Source: CAWIVJ01 sp963839525 (GTDB lineage Bacteria > Cyanobacteriota > Vampirovibrionia > Gastranaerophilales > Gastranaerophilaceae). From it: 64,000 nt of DNA. Positions 8,522 through 17,146 of this stretch are shown here, one piece after another (position 1 is the stretch's first letter; each line of letters opens with the position of its first letter). The position numbers were made by a program, and so were the translations under genes. The stretch is taken from positions 558,001-622,000 of the forward strand of contig CAWIVJ010000005.1 in NCBI GenBank assembly GCA_963839525.1, in the 5' to 3' direction. Under the pieces are notes generated by a model. That model saw only the letters and a program-made list of their open reading frames with translations, did no database searches and was not told the origin of the DNA.

Positions 8522-9907
8522 TTAAGTTATCTGACCTTTTAAATACCAGGTTTTTACATCGACAATTTTAACGTTTATAAATTGTCCTGTAAGGTCTTTA
8601 TCACAAGATATATGCACAATTTTATTATTACGTGTTCTGCCGGTTATAATATTTTTGCCTTTATGGCTTTTAAAAGTATCAATTAAAACTTCCATATTAC
8701 GTCCAAAATATTTTTTATTGGAAGAAAGGCAATTTATTCGATTTTGTTCATTTAGTCTTTCTAATCGGTCTTTTTTAACCTCCTCGGATAAAAACAATTC
8801 TTTCCACTGTGCGGCAATAGTTTTTTCCCTTGGCGAGTACGCTGCCGTATTTGAATAATCAAGTTCTAATTCAGCAATAGCATTGATTGTTTCCCGGAAT
8901 TGACGTTCAGTTTCTCCGGGAAATCCTACAATAAAATCACTTGTAATTGTTACATCATGAACTCTTTCTCTTACTTTTTTGACAATATTTGAGTAAGTTT
9001 CCCTGTCATATCTTCTGTTCATCTTTTTTAAAATTTCAGAAGAACCTGATTGCATAGGAATATGAAAACATTCACAAACTTTTTTGCAATTTACAACAGT
9101 TTCAATTAATTCATCTGTAATATCTGTCGGATATGATGTTGTGAAACGAATTCTAAAATTACCTTCAAGAGTGTTTAGTTCGTGTAATAAATATGCAAGA
9201 TTGATATTTTGGTGAGAAGTGAGAGGTGAGAGGTGAGAAGAAATTTCATCCTGTTTGCCGTTTACCGTTTTCTTTTCACTTAAACCTTTTCCATAAGAAT
9301 CCACATTCTGACCTAACAGAGTAATCTCTTTAAATCCCTTTGCTAAAGCTTCTTTTGCTTCTTTAATGATAACTTCAGGCGCTCGCGAACGTTCGCGTCC
9401 TCTTGTATACGGAACAATACAATAGGTACAAAAATTATCACATCCTTCTGTTATGTTAATCCAGGCATTAACACCTTTTGCACGTTTTAATTTAAAGTTA
9501 CTTTCAGGTCGAATAATTTCATCGTTTGCATAAATTTTTTCGTCCTTTTCTATTTTTTTTATTAAATCAGGAAATTCGTTGATGTTATGAGTTCCCATAA
9601 CTAAATCAACATAAGGAGCTCTTTTAAAGATTTTTTCGCCGTTTTGTTGAGCAACACAGCCGCAAAAAACTATTTTAAGCTCGGGGCGAATTTTTTTCCA
9701 TTTACCCCATGTTCCGATTCGGCTAAAAGCTTTATCTTCAGACAGTTGTCTTATAGAACAGGTGTTAATTATCAACAAATCAGCACTATTTTGATCTTTA
9801 AGTTCAGAAACCTCCTCATAACCTAAATAATCCAGCATCCCAAGTATTTTTTCCGTGTCAGATTTATTCATCTGACATCCAAGTGTTTCTATATATACTC
9901 TTTTCAT
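8522..9907 (-). CDS. miaB: tRNA-2-methylthio-N6-dimethylallyladenosine synthase MiaB
   Basis: Radical-SAM methylthiotransferase that adds the 2-methylthio group to i6A37 in tRNAs reading U-starting codons. It has the N-terminal UPF0004 domain with Cys residues in ETLGCQMNKSD, NTCSIR and FCGCVAQ (second cluster), the radical-SAM CDNFCTYCIVPYTRGRERSR motif (~155), and a C-terminal TRAM domain (TGRTRNNKIVHI). Residues ~207-232 (EKKTVNGKQDEIS, SHLSPLTSHQ) are an in-frame low-complexity insertion between radical-SAM strands. It is encoded by short tandem repeats (GAGAGGT units near 9211-9240) and is absent from usual MiaB proteins. Confidence 0.96.
   Translation of the reverse strand: MKRVYIETLGCQMNKSDTEKILGMLDYLGYEEVSELKDQNSADLLIINTCSIRQLSEDKAFSRIGTWGKWKKIRPELKIVFCGCVAQQNGEKIFKRAPYVDLVMGTHNINEFPDLIKKIEKDEKIYANDEIIRPESNFKLKRAKGVNAWINITEGCDNFCTYCIVPYTRGRERSRAPEVIIKEAKEALAKGFKEITLLGQNVDSYGKGLSEKKTVNGKQDEISSHLSPLTSHQNINLAYLLHELNTLEGNFRIRFTTSYPTDITDELIETVVNCKKVCECFHIPMQSGSSEILKKMNRRYDRETYSNIVKKVRERVHDVTITSDFIVGFPGETERQFRETINAIAELELDYSNTAAYSPREKTIAAQWKELFLSEEVKKDRLERLNEQNRINCLSSNKKYFGRNMEVLIDTFKSHKGKNIITGRTRNNKIVHISCDKDLTGQFINVKIVDVKTWYLKGQIT
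9211..9282 (-). repeat. In-frame short-repeat insertion inside miaB
   Basis: The plus strand reads as tandem GTGAGAGGTGAGAGGTGAGA units followed by CGTTTACCGTTTTC-like units. It encodes about 25 residues including SHLSPLTSHQ that do not fit MiaB. Similar T/G-rich microrepeats occur in intergenic DNA at about 16845-16880. This looks like expansion or insertion of intergenic repeat DNA that was tolerated in a surface loop. Confidence 0.6.
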
Positions 9908-9934
9908 AATTAAATTATATAATAAAAACCGAAT

Positions 9935-10624
9935 TTAGTTTTTTTCAAAAAATTTTTCATACAAATCTTTTCTGCGAAATTTTGTTCTTTTCAAGCTTTG
10001 TTCATGGCGAAATTTTTCGATTTCGGCATGATTTCCGCTCAGCAAAACCTCAGGAACTTTAAGCCCTCTGAAATCTCTAGGTTTGGTATATTGAGGATAT
10101 TCCAAAAGCCCGTTTGAAAAACTGTCTTCATGAGCAGATTCAATTTTCCCGAGAGTTCCTTCAATTTTGCGGCTTACGCTGTCAATGAGGCAAAGAGCAG
10201 GTAATTCTCCGCCGGTAAGAACAAAATCTCCGATAGAAATTTCTTTCGGTCTTATAATTTCTCTTATTCTTTCGTCAAAACCTTCATAGTGTCCGCAAAT
10301 AAGAATTATCTGTTCATATTCAGAAAACTCTTTGCAAAGTTTATCATTAAAAACTTTACCTTGGGGTGTCAGCATTACCGTAAGTAGTTTATCAGCTTTT
10401 TTAATGCTTTCATAGGCATCTACATAGGGCTGAGCCATTAGAACCATTCCTGCTCCGCCTCCATAAGGGGAATCGTCAACTTTTTTGTGTTTATCTAAAG
10501 TAAAATCTCTAGGGTTCGTTGTTTTAACTTCAATTATATCTTTTTCTATTGCTCGTTTTAAAATACTGCACCCACAGCAGCTGTCAATCAATTCCGGAAA
10601 TAAAGTCAAAACATCAAATATCAT
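9935..10624 (-). CDS. trmD: tRNA (guanine-N1)-methyltransferase TrmD
   Basis: 229 residues. Makes m1G37 in tRNAs, preventing +1 frameshifting; it is a SPOUT-fold enzyme with a trefoil knot. Family motifs are present: DDSPYGGGAGMVLMAQP (~50), LICGHYEGFDERI (~107) and SIGDFVLTGGELPAL (~133), which form the SAM pocket. The start codon overlaps the rimM stop by 4 bp (ATGA), the classical rimM-trmD translational coupling. rpsP and rplS, which often flank this pair, are not present here. Confidence 0.97.
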   Translation of the reverse strand: MIFDVLTLFPELIDSCCGCSILKRAIEKDIIEVKTTNPRDFTLDKHKKVDDSPYGGGAGMVLMAQPYVDAYESIKKADKLLTVMLTPQGKVFNDKLCKEFSEYEQIILICGHYEGFDERIREIIRPKEISIGDFVLTGGELPALCLIDSVSRKIEGTLGKIESAHEDSFSNGLLEYPQYTKPRDFRGLKVPEVLLSGNHAEIEKFRHEQSLKRTKFRRKDLYEKFFEKN

Positions 10625-11130
10625 TCAACCAATCCTTCAATATTGTTAACGGTAATTTTTTTGTTTTTTATATCAACTTCAGGAACCAGCTCTTTAACAA
10701 ATGGAACTAAAGATATTTTTTTTGTTTTACTTTTAACCGAAATTAAATCGTTCGTACCGTTGTTTGAAACACCAACGACAACACCTATTTTTTTGTTTTC
10801 CAAATCTACAACATCCAAACCTGTCAGTTCATCGATTAAAAATTCATTTTCGTCTAAATTTTTTTTAATAACGGCTTTTTCTATAAAAATCAGACAACTT
10901 TTATAAGGTATTAAATCATTTATTGAGTTAATTTCTTTAAATTTTATAAGGGCAAAATTTTTATGAAATCTTATTCCGCAAATTTCAAAATTAATATATT
11001 CAGAATCCTTTTTTATATAAACAAATTTAATTTTTTTTAGAAAATCAGCTTGATTTTTTGAGAATCCAACCTTTGCCTCCCCCTGAATCCCATGAAAGTT
11101 TAGGATTTTTCCCACTGAAACATAATCCAT
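10621..11130 (-). CDS. rimM: Ribosome maturation factor RimM
   Basis: 169 residues. Assists maturation of the 30S head by binding S19. N-terminal RimM domain (VGKILNFHGIQGEAKVGFS) and a C-terminal PRC-barrel-like domain (DELTGLDVVDLENKKIG, LVPFVKELVPEVDIKNKKI) are both recognisable. It is co-transcribed with trmD (4-bp overlap) and follows the disordered repeat protein gene at 11139 by 8 bp. All three belong to one minus-strand operon linked to ribosome and tRNA biology. Confidence 0.95.
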   Translation of the reverse strand: MDYVSVGKILNFHGIQGEAKVGFSKNQADFLKKIKFVYIKKDSEYINFEICGIRFHKNFALIKFKEINSINDLIPYKSCLIFIEKAVIKKNLDENEFLIDELTGLDVVDLENKKIGVVVGVSNNGTNDLISVKSKTKKISLVPFVKELVPEVDIKNKKITVNNIEGLVE

Positions 11131-11138
11131 AAATAAAC

Positions 11139-12245
11139 CTACTTTTTAGTTTCTTTTTCAGACTTTTTACTCTTCGTTTTTGGTTTTTCGCTTTTTGCTT
11201 CTTTCGGTTCTTTTACTTTTTTAGTTTTCTTTTCGGGTTTTTTGGTTTTTTTAAATTCTTCCGGGGCATCTTCTCTTTCCTGATTCCATCTTTCAAGTCC
11301 CATTTTTGCTCTTATAAGCCCGATTCCGACATGAACTCTCCATTCATCCATTTTTAATTGGGATGCAATAATTTTGTGACAACCTATAGGAGGTAAAGGT
11401 AATAAGGGTTCATATAAGTTTTGAATAGCGAACATCTGATCAGGAGAAATTGCTAATTTTCTTTTAGGGAAAGGTAACTTAGGCAGCATCATTTTTTGTC
11501 TGATTAAATTTATCCCGAAGAAAACCTTTCTTGGTTCCAACGCGATTTTTTCTCCAATTACTTCATGTGCATCCGGATTAGGTAAAGGTAGCATCGTTTT
11601 GTATAATATTTCAATTTGCTCTAATTGTTCTTTATTAACTAAAAGCGGTTTGTTTCTGCTTTTTTGAGGATATTTGTTGAATCTCGGATTTTGTGGTCTT
11701 CCGTTTTGCGGTCTGTTATACCCGCTTTGAGGTCTGTTATACCCACCTTGCGGTCTGTTATATCCACTTTGAGGTCTGTTATATCCGCCTTGCGGTCTAT
11801 TATACCCATCTGGCTGAGGTCTATTATATCCGTCTTGCTGCGGTCTTTGATATTCTCCACGTTGAGGTCTCTGATAACCTCCCTGGGGTCTGTTATTGTA
11901 CCCTCCTTGCTGAGGAGGTCTTTGATAATTTCCTTGGGGTTTGTTATATCCGCCGCCCTGATAATCTCTGCGAGGTTGTTCATACCCTTTGTTATAGGGT
12001 CTTGGTTGAGGAGCATCTTGTGAATAGCTATTATAAAATCTTTGTTGTTGTTGTCGATTTTCATAACTATTTTGTTCTTCTTGCTGAGAACCTTTTTGTT
12101 CATTTTTCTCAGAAGTATCACTATCATCTGAGTCTGACGATAATAAAACTTTTTTATCTGGATAAAGACAATTGGGGCAAATAACTCTTTTAAGATTCTT
12201 TGTTTCAAACTCAGAACCGCACTTAATGCATTTGTTTACATACAT
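11139..12245 (-). CDS. Zinc-ribbon protein with a long Gln/Asn/Gly/Tyr/Arg/Pro repeat tract and two tandem helical repeats; unknown, possibly RNA- or ribosome-associated
   Basis: Three parts are visible. Residues 1-35 hold a zinc ribbon with two CxxC pairs (CIKCGSEF, CPNCLYP). Residues ~60-190 are disordered low complexity with repeated GGYNRPQ/GYQRPQ units. Residues ~205-310 contain two related ~50-residue units (QLEQIEILYKTMLPLPNPDA and QMFAIQNLYEPLLPLPPIGC), each ending in GI.LIR.KM. The C-terminal tail is Lys-rich (KKTKKPEKKTKK). RGG/YNRPQ-like tracts and basic tails are common in RNA-binding proteins. With rimM and trmD directly downstream, a role in RNA or ribosome biology is my inference. 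The repeats create long open frames on the opposite strand that are artefacts. Confidence 0.8.
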   Translation of the reverse strand: MYVNKCIKCGSEFETKNLKRVICPNCLYPDKKVLLSSDSDDSDTSEKNEQKGSQQEEQNSYENRQQQQRFYNSYSQDAPQPRPYNKGYEQPRRDYQGGGYNKPQGNYQRPPQQGGYNNRPQGGYQRPQRGEYQRPQQDGYNRPQPDGYNRPQGGYNRPQSGYNRPQGGYNRPQSGYNRPQNGRPQNPRFNKYPQKSRNKPLLVNKEQLEQIEILYKTMLPLPNPDAHEVIGEKIALEPRKVFFGINLIRQKMMLPKLPFPKRKLAISPDQMFAIQNLYEPLLPLPPIGCHKIIASQLKMDEWRVHVGIGLIRAKMGLERWNQEREDAPEEFKKTKKPEKKTKKVKEPKEAKSEKPKTKSKKSEKETKK

Positions 12246-12411
12246 AATAAAAGCCTCTTAACGGGATAATTAACTCCTCATTTAAATTAAAATTAAAAAT
12301 AAAAAAAATTTATACTTCTCTTTTTTTCTTTACACCATATATTATAACCAAAAATAAATCTTGGCAAGTCTTTTTGAAAAAAAATTTATTCAAATCCTCT
12401 GAAAAAACTAG

Positions 12412-12849
12412 TTATTTCTCTATCAAAAATGTTACCGGTCCCTGATTAACTAGAGAAATATCCATCATAGCCTGAAATCTGCCGGTTTTTACAGTTAACT
12501 CGTATTTTGAAATTATTTTTACAAAATCTTCATATAATTTTTTTGCTTTATCAGGAGATGCGGCTTTATCAAAACTTGGACGAGTTCCCTTTTTGCAATC
12601 TCCCATAAGCGTAAACTGTGAAACTACAAGAATTTCACCTTTAATATCAAGCAAAGACTTATTCATTTTACCTTCATTATCTTCGAAAATTCTTAAGTTT
12701 ATTAATTTTTCAGCTAATTTTTTAGCATTTTCTAATTCATCTGTTTGTTCTATCCCGAGAAAAATAAGCATTCCAAAACCAATTTCAGAATAAATTTCTT
12801 CATCAATTTTTACATTGGCATTTTTAACTCTTTGTATTAATGCTTTCAT
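12412..12849 (-). CDS. dtd: D-aminoacyl-tRNA deacylase
   Basis: 145 residues. Hydrolyses D-amino acids (and Gly) mischarged on tRNA. Family hallmarks are present: N-terminal MKALIQRVKNANVKIDEE, the SQFTLMGDC loop (~80) and the C-terminal GPVTFLIEK with the cross-subunit Gly-Pro dipeptide (here NQGPVTF). Length is standard. It starts 9 bp after rlmN ends, on the same strand, so the two are likely co-transcribed. Confidence 0.96.
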   Translation of the reverse strand: MKALIQRVKNANVKIDEEIYSEIGFGMLIFLGIEQTDELENAKKLAEKLINLRIFEDNEGKMNKSLLDIKGEILVVSQFTLMGDCKKGTRPSFDKAASPDKAKKLYEDFVKIISKYELTVKTGRFQAMMDISLVNQGPVTFLIEK

Positions 12850-12858
12850 TTTATACTC

Positions 12859-13887
12859 TTAATTTCTTTTACCTGCTAATTGTCCGCATGCTGCTTGTAT
12901 GTCTGCTCCGCGTTCTAACCTTATTGTAACTTTTTTGCCGGAATGTTCAAGTATGTATTTAAATTTCATAATAGTTTTTCCGTCAGGCTTTTTTAAACTA
13001 TTTTTTTCTATAGGATTGTATGGAATAAGATTTACATTACATTTTAAATCTCTGAGAAAAAGGGCTGTTTGTTTTGCCATTTCAACTGTGTCGGTAAGAT
13101 CTTTTACCAGCAAATATTCTACTGTAATTCTTCTGCCGGTTTTTTCAACATAGTTTTTCAATGTTTTTTTTAATTCTTCAAGCGGATATTTGTTTTCAAT
13201 CGGCATAATTTTTTTCCTGACCTCTGAAACCGGAGCATGTAAGGAAATTGCCAGCGTAGATTGTAAGTTCGTATCCGCAAGTTTGTTTATTTGAGGAATA
13301 ATTCCGCTTGTTGAAATTGTAATTCTTCTTGCTCCTATTTGGAAATCCTCATTAAATATTTTTAAAGCTTGCAAAACATTATCAAAATTTAAAAGAGGTT
13401 CGCCTTGCCCCATGAAAACAATATTTGTAATCTTTAACCCTGTATCCCGCTGAATTGTCAAAACCTGCTCAACAATTTCAGCAGCAGTTAAATTTCTTAC
13501 AAAACCTCTTTTACCTGTAGCACAAAATTCGCAATTAACAGCACATCCGACTTGAGAGCTTACACAAGCAGTTAAATTAGCACGGTTATCAAAGCGCATT
13601 AAAACTGTTTCAACACAATTTCCGTCGGGATATTCTATTAAATATTTAATTGTTCCGTCTTGTGAAACTTGCTTGGTCTCAATTTTTACATTTGAGATTT
13701 CAGCTATTTGGGATAATTTTTCTCTGAAATCTTTTGATAAATTGGTCATTTCTTCAATTGATTTAACAGATTTAAGGTAAACCCAGTTATGAATTTGTCT
13801 GGCTCTAAATTTTGAAGCTTTTAAATCTTGAGCAATTTTTTCAAATTCATCTTGAGTTAATCCTGATAATATGACCTTGTTTTCCAT
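12859..13887 (-). CDS. rlmN: Dual-specificity 23S rRNA/tRNA adenine C2-methyltransferase RlmN
   Basis: 342 residues. Radical-SAM enzyme that methylates C2 of A2503 in 23S rRNA and A37 in some tRNAs. It shows CVSSQVGCAVNCEFCATGKR containing the CxxxCxxC cluster motif (~110-122), VFMGQGEPLLN (~160) and the conserved C-terminal cysteine region in IQAACGQL. The C355-equivalent methyl-carrying cysteine sits in that tail. The N-terminal helical domain carries the SKFRARQIHNWVY motif. It is one of three radical-SAM genes in this window acting on RNA or with unknown targets. Confidence 0.96.
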   Translation of the reverse strand: MENKVILSGLTQDEFEKIAQDLKASKFRARQIHNWVYLKSVKSIEEMTNLSKDFREKLSQIAEISNVKIETKQVSQDGTIKYLIEYPDGNCVETVLMRFDNRANLTACVSSQVGCAVNCEFCATGKRGFVRNLTAAEIVEQVLTIQRDTGLKITNIVFMGQGEPLLNFDNVLQALKIFNEDFQIGARRITISTSGIIPQINKLADTNLQSTLAISLHAPVSEVRKKIMPIENKYPLEELKKTLKNYVEKTGRRITVEYLLVKDLTDTVEMAKQTALFLRDLKCNVNLIPYNPIEKNSLKKPDGKTIMKFKYILEHSGKKVTIRLERGADIQAACGQLAGKRN

Positions 13888-13944
13888 ATAAAGATTATAG
13901 CTCGATTGGATAAAAATTTGAACAGCTAAACCTGTCTATATTTT

Positions 13945-15025
13945 CTAACTTTTTAAAAAAGATTCAATAAACCCGTCCAAATCACCGTCCATAACCGCAT
14001 CAACGTTTCCTACTTCATAATTTGTACGATGGTCTTTTACCATTTTGTAAGGATGAAAAACATAAGAACGAATTTGAGAACCGAAATTTATATCAAAATT
14101 TTCTCCTTTTAGTTCTGCCAATTTTTTTTCATGTTCAGCTTGTTTTAGTGCAAGTAATTTTGATGCCAAAATTTGCATGGCATTTTCTCTATTTTGAAGC
14201 TGAGACCGCTCCTGCTGGCATTTAACTACAATTCCTGTCGGTTTATGATAAAGTCTTACGGCTGTTTCAACTTTATTGACATTTTGTCCGCCGGCGCCTC
14301 CTGAGCGCATAGTTTCAAATTCAATCTCATCCGGCGGAATGACAATTTTTTTCTCGAAATCTTCAATAATAGGAGAAACTTCACAAGAAGCAAAACTTGT
14401 TTGTCTTTTGCCGTTAGCGTTGAAAGGAGAAATCCGCACCAGACGGTGGACTCCTTTTTCTGCTTTTGCGTAGCCATAAGCAAATTTTCCTGTAATTTTT
14501 ATTGTTGCAGATTTAATTCCTGCTTCTTCACCTTCCGACTTGTCAAGCAAATCAACTTTCCAGTTGTGACCTTCAGCCCAACGAATATACATTCTAAGAA
14601 GCATTTCTGCCCAGTCCTGAGCATCAGTTCCCCCCGCTCCGGCGTTTATTGACAAGATTGCATTAGCTTCATCGTTCTCTCCGCTTAACATCTGCTGAAC
14701 TTCAAATTTATCAAGTTCTTGTTCAAGTTTAAGCAGATTTTCTTTTGTTTCAGCCAATAATTCTTCGTCACCAAGCTCAATTGCTGTTTCAATATCGTCT
14801 AAAAGAGTTTTCCAAGAAGAGATTAGAGCAAGATTATCTTTAACTTCTCTTGCTTGTAAGCCTAAAGACGAGGCTAAAACCTGATTAGACCAAACGTCTG
14901 GGGATTGAAGCCTCTTTTCAACTTCTTCAAGTTCTATTTTTAATTTTTTCGGGTCAAAGACACTCCTGTGCTTTTTGCACACGAGCCTTAAGGTTGTTAA
15001 ATTGCTGTTTTAATTCTGTTTCCAT
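13945..15025 (-). CDS. prfB: Peptide chain release factor 2, with programmed +1 frameshift
   Basis: Terminates translation at UGA/UAA. Translation starts at ATG 15025 (METELKQQFNNLKARVQKAQ...). It meets an in-frame UGA as codon 24 (14956-14954) in the context CAG GAG TGT CTT TGA C. A +1 shift on CTT-T then continues DPKKLKIELEEVEKR to 13945. The AGGAG inside the coding sequence acts as the stimulatory Shine-Dalgarno, as in E. coli autoregulation. The main frame has the GGQ motif (MRSGGAGGQNVNKVETAVR) with the RF2-type domain order. Full length is about 359 residues. RF1/RF2 anticodon-like loop residues were not checked. Confidence 0.96.
14951..14965 (-). promoter_or_regulatory. prfB recoding site (CTT TGA C with internal AGGAG)
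   Basis: On the minus strand the site reads AGGAGTGTCTTTGAC. The AGGAG lies 3 nt before CTTTGA, the spacing that drives +1 slippage when RF2 is scarce. Both frames on either side are conserved RF2 sequence, so this is functional recoding rather than a sequencing error. Confidence 0.92.
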
Positions 15026-15060
15026 AATTATATTATATTACAAAAGAATATTAGTATGTT

Positions 15061-15185
15061 GTCATCCTGAACTTGTTTGGCAAAGTGAACCGCTGAGCGC
15101 AAGGGAAGCGAGTGACCCTGCCCTACACGCAGGATCTTTCCAATAAGACTATGCTGGCAAGATGCTGAAATAAATTCAGCATGAC
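15061..15185. repeat. Palindromic intergenic repeat, family copy 1
   Basis: Begins GTCATCCTGAACTTGTTTGG and ends with a hairpin GATGCTGAAATAAATTCAGC followed by ATGAC. Its first 76 bp (15061-15136) are repeated with 3 mismatches, in opposite orientation, inside metG at 15598-15673. A related 70-bp unit is at 54389-54458. The copy fills most of the gap between prfB and metG and abuts the metG stop codon. Confidence 0.85.
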
Positions 15186-15188
15186 AAA

Positions 15189-16808
15189 TTATTTCTTGCC
15201 TTTTTCGGCAAACTCACTGTCCAGACGCAAAAAGACAGGTTTAATTTCTTCTTTTGAAATTAATTTACCTTCTTTTATGTTATTAAGTGTCAAATTATCA
15301 AGTTTTATATTTAAATCAAATTTAAGCTGTTTTGCTATCTCTTTCGCAATGTTTGGACAATAAGGATAAATTAACACCGAAACTATGCACATAATTTCAA
15401 GTACATTAACAAGTACCTGTCCGCATTCAGTCCATTTTTCTTCTTTTGCTAATGTCCACGGTGCATTTTCAGCAACATATTTATTTGTTAAATCTACAAG
15501 AGAAATTATTTCGTTCGCAGCTTCTTGGACTTCAAAATTATCAAAGTGTTCTTTAACTTTTTCTACAGTTTCTTTTGCTATTTCCAGTAGTTTTTGAGAT
15601 CCTGCGTGTAGGGCAGAGTTACTCGTTTCCCTTGCGCTCAGCGGTTCACTTTGCCAAACAAGTTCAGGATGACGTTGAGGAATTTCACCGCCAAAGTATT
15701 TTACAAGCATCGAAAGGGTTCTGTTTAAAAGATTTCCCATATTATTTGCCAAATCAGCGTTAACTTTTTCTTTAAAGTCCTCATCGGAATAGTTTCCGTC
15801 TTTGCCCATTGGAGCTGCTGTTGACATGTAATACCTGAATGCATCAGGTGTTTCCAGTTCCCAGGCTTTTAAAATATCTATAGGAGAGATAACATTCCCT
15901 AAAGTTTTTGACATTTTTTCCTGATTAATATTGATAAACCCATGAACAAAAAGCTGTTTTGGCAAAGATAAATCTAAAGCCAGTAAAATTCCGCTCCAAT
16001 AAATACTGTGGAATTTTAAAATATCTTTTCCTATGACATGATGAACCGCCGGCCAGTATTTTTTAAATTTTTCAGACGGGTTTTCCGTGTCGTAGCCCAG
16101 CGCTGTAATATAGTTTGAAAGCGCATCAATCCAAACATAGATTACCTGTTCAGGGTCATTTAAAACTTCTACACCCCAGGAAACATTGGTTTTGGCACGT
16201 GAAACAGAAATATCTTCAATGTCTTCAAGTTGGTTTAAAACCTCTGTTGCTCTAAATGACGGAACAATAAAATCAGGATTTTCTTTTATGTGTTTAATAA
16301 TCGCATCTTTGTACTTTGTAAGTTTGAAAAAATAATTTTCCTCGCTTACTTCTTCCGGTTTTTTCATATGAACAGGGCAAAAACCTTCTTCAGTTAAATC
16401 TTTTTCGTTTAAAAATGTTTCGCATCCGCTGCAATAAAGCCCTGTGTAAGAATGTTTATAAATATCACCTTTTTCTACAAGTTTTTCAAAAATGCGCTGA
16501 ACAGTTTTTTCATGGTATTCATCGGTTGTTCTTATAAATTGGCTGTAATTGACATTTAAAGCAGCCCAGGCTTCTTTGAACTTTGCAGCGTTTTCATCGC
16601 ACATTTGCTTGGGTGTAAGCCCCTTTTCGGCAGCTGTTTTTTGTATTTTAATCCCGTGTTCATCGGTTCCCGTAAGAAAGTAAACATCGTCACAGCGTTG
16701 AGTAAAATGTCTTACAATTACATCCGAGATTATTTTTTCATAAGCATGTCCGATATGCGGAGCACCGTTAACATAGTCTATAGCGGTCGTTAAATAAAAT
16801 TTTTTCAT
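15189..16808 (-). CDS. metG: Methionyl-tRNA synthetase, carrying a repeat-encoded insertion
   Basis: 539 residues. Charges tRNA-Met. Class I signatures: APHIGHAYEK (HIGH, ~17) and KMSKTLGN (KMSKS, ~296). A zinc-type connective peptide is present with CSGCETF...CPVHM (~125-147). Residues ~385-413, from RHPELVWQSEPLSARE to SNSALHAGSQK, do not belong to MetG. They are encoded by a palindromic repeat inserted between the catalytic domain and the anticodon-binding helices (YFGGEIP before, LLEIAKETVEKVKEHFDNF after). The frame is kept. The stand-alone C-terminal tRNA-binding domain (~110 residues in longer forms) is absent. Confidence 0.96.
   Translation of the reverse strand: MKKFYLTTAIDYVNGAPHIGHAYEKIISDVIVRHFTQRCDDVYFLTGTDEHGIKIQKTAAEKGLTPKQMCDENAAKFKEAWAALNVNYSQFIRTTDEYHEKTVQRIFEKLVEKGDIYKHSYTGLYCSGCETFLNEKDLTEEGFCPVHMKKPEEVSEENYFFKLTKYKDAIIKHIKENPDFIVPSFRATEVLNQLEDIEDISVSRAKTNVSWGVEVLNDPEQVIYVWIDALSNYITALGYDTENPSEKFKKYWPAVHHVIGKDILKFHSIYWSGILLALDLSLPKQLFVHGFININQEKMSKTLGNVISPIDILKAWELETPDAFRYYMSTAAPMGKDGNYSDEDFKEKVNADLANNMGNLLNRTLSMLVKYFGGEIPQRHPELVWQSEPLSARETSNSALHAGSQKLLEIAKETVEKVKEHFDNFEVQEAANEIISLVDLTNKYVAENAPWTLAKEEKWTECGQVLVNVLEIMCIVSVLIYPYCPNIAKEIAKQLKFDLNIKLDNLTLNNIKEGKLISKEEIKPVFLRLDSEFAEKGKK
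15598..15673 (-). repeat. Palindromic repeat inserted in frame inside metG, family copy 2
   Basis: This 76-bp unit matches 15061-15136 at 73 of 76 positions but lies in inverted orientation relative to it. It supplies about 25 of the 28 extra MetG residues. This recalls Rickettsia palindromic elements, which also sit in frame inside conserved genes. Confidence 0.85.
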
Positions 16809-17146
16809 AAAGTTATTATAGCAAGGATAAGCAAATAGTAAATAGGAAATTGTAAATGGTAAATGGTAAATGGGAAACAGTAGCGGTCATTCTGAGAAAA
16901 GTAGAGAAGTAGGGTGGGCATGTATATTTAACGTTGTATCAAGTTATTTTCGTCCGCATTTGCCCACGCGGAAATGATTGTGAAATTAGAACATTAGGTT
17001 GGGGTTTGACTTCTTTTGCCGAAAATTTATTTTCGTGCAAAATGTCCTTACTATCTATTATAGTTGTGCGCTCTAAAGACAATAGTTTCCAATAGTATCC
17101 ACCCCAACACAATATTATACAAATTATGAAAAAGTTTGTTGTTCCA
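16809..17146. other. Gene-free spacer with microrepeats upstream of metG
   Basis: No supportable gene. 16845-16880 has tandem TAAATGG-type units (GGTAAATGGTAAATGG). The rest is AT-rich with a few GC-richer words and only chance open frames. The metG promoter must lie here, but I cannot place it with confidence. Confidence 0.5.

Noticed and set aside
11639..12208. Three long overlapping frames (one minus, two plus) with repeated residues opposite the disordered protein
   Set aside because: They are reading-frame shadows of the GGYNRPQ repeats; the zinc ribbon and tandem helical units are only in the 11139-12245 frame.
13945..14982. prfB starting at an upstream codon in the main frame (MCKKHRSVF)
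   Set aside because: The true start is in the other frame at 15025, followed by the CTT TGA C recoding site; the sequence before DPKK in the main frame is not RF2.
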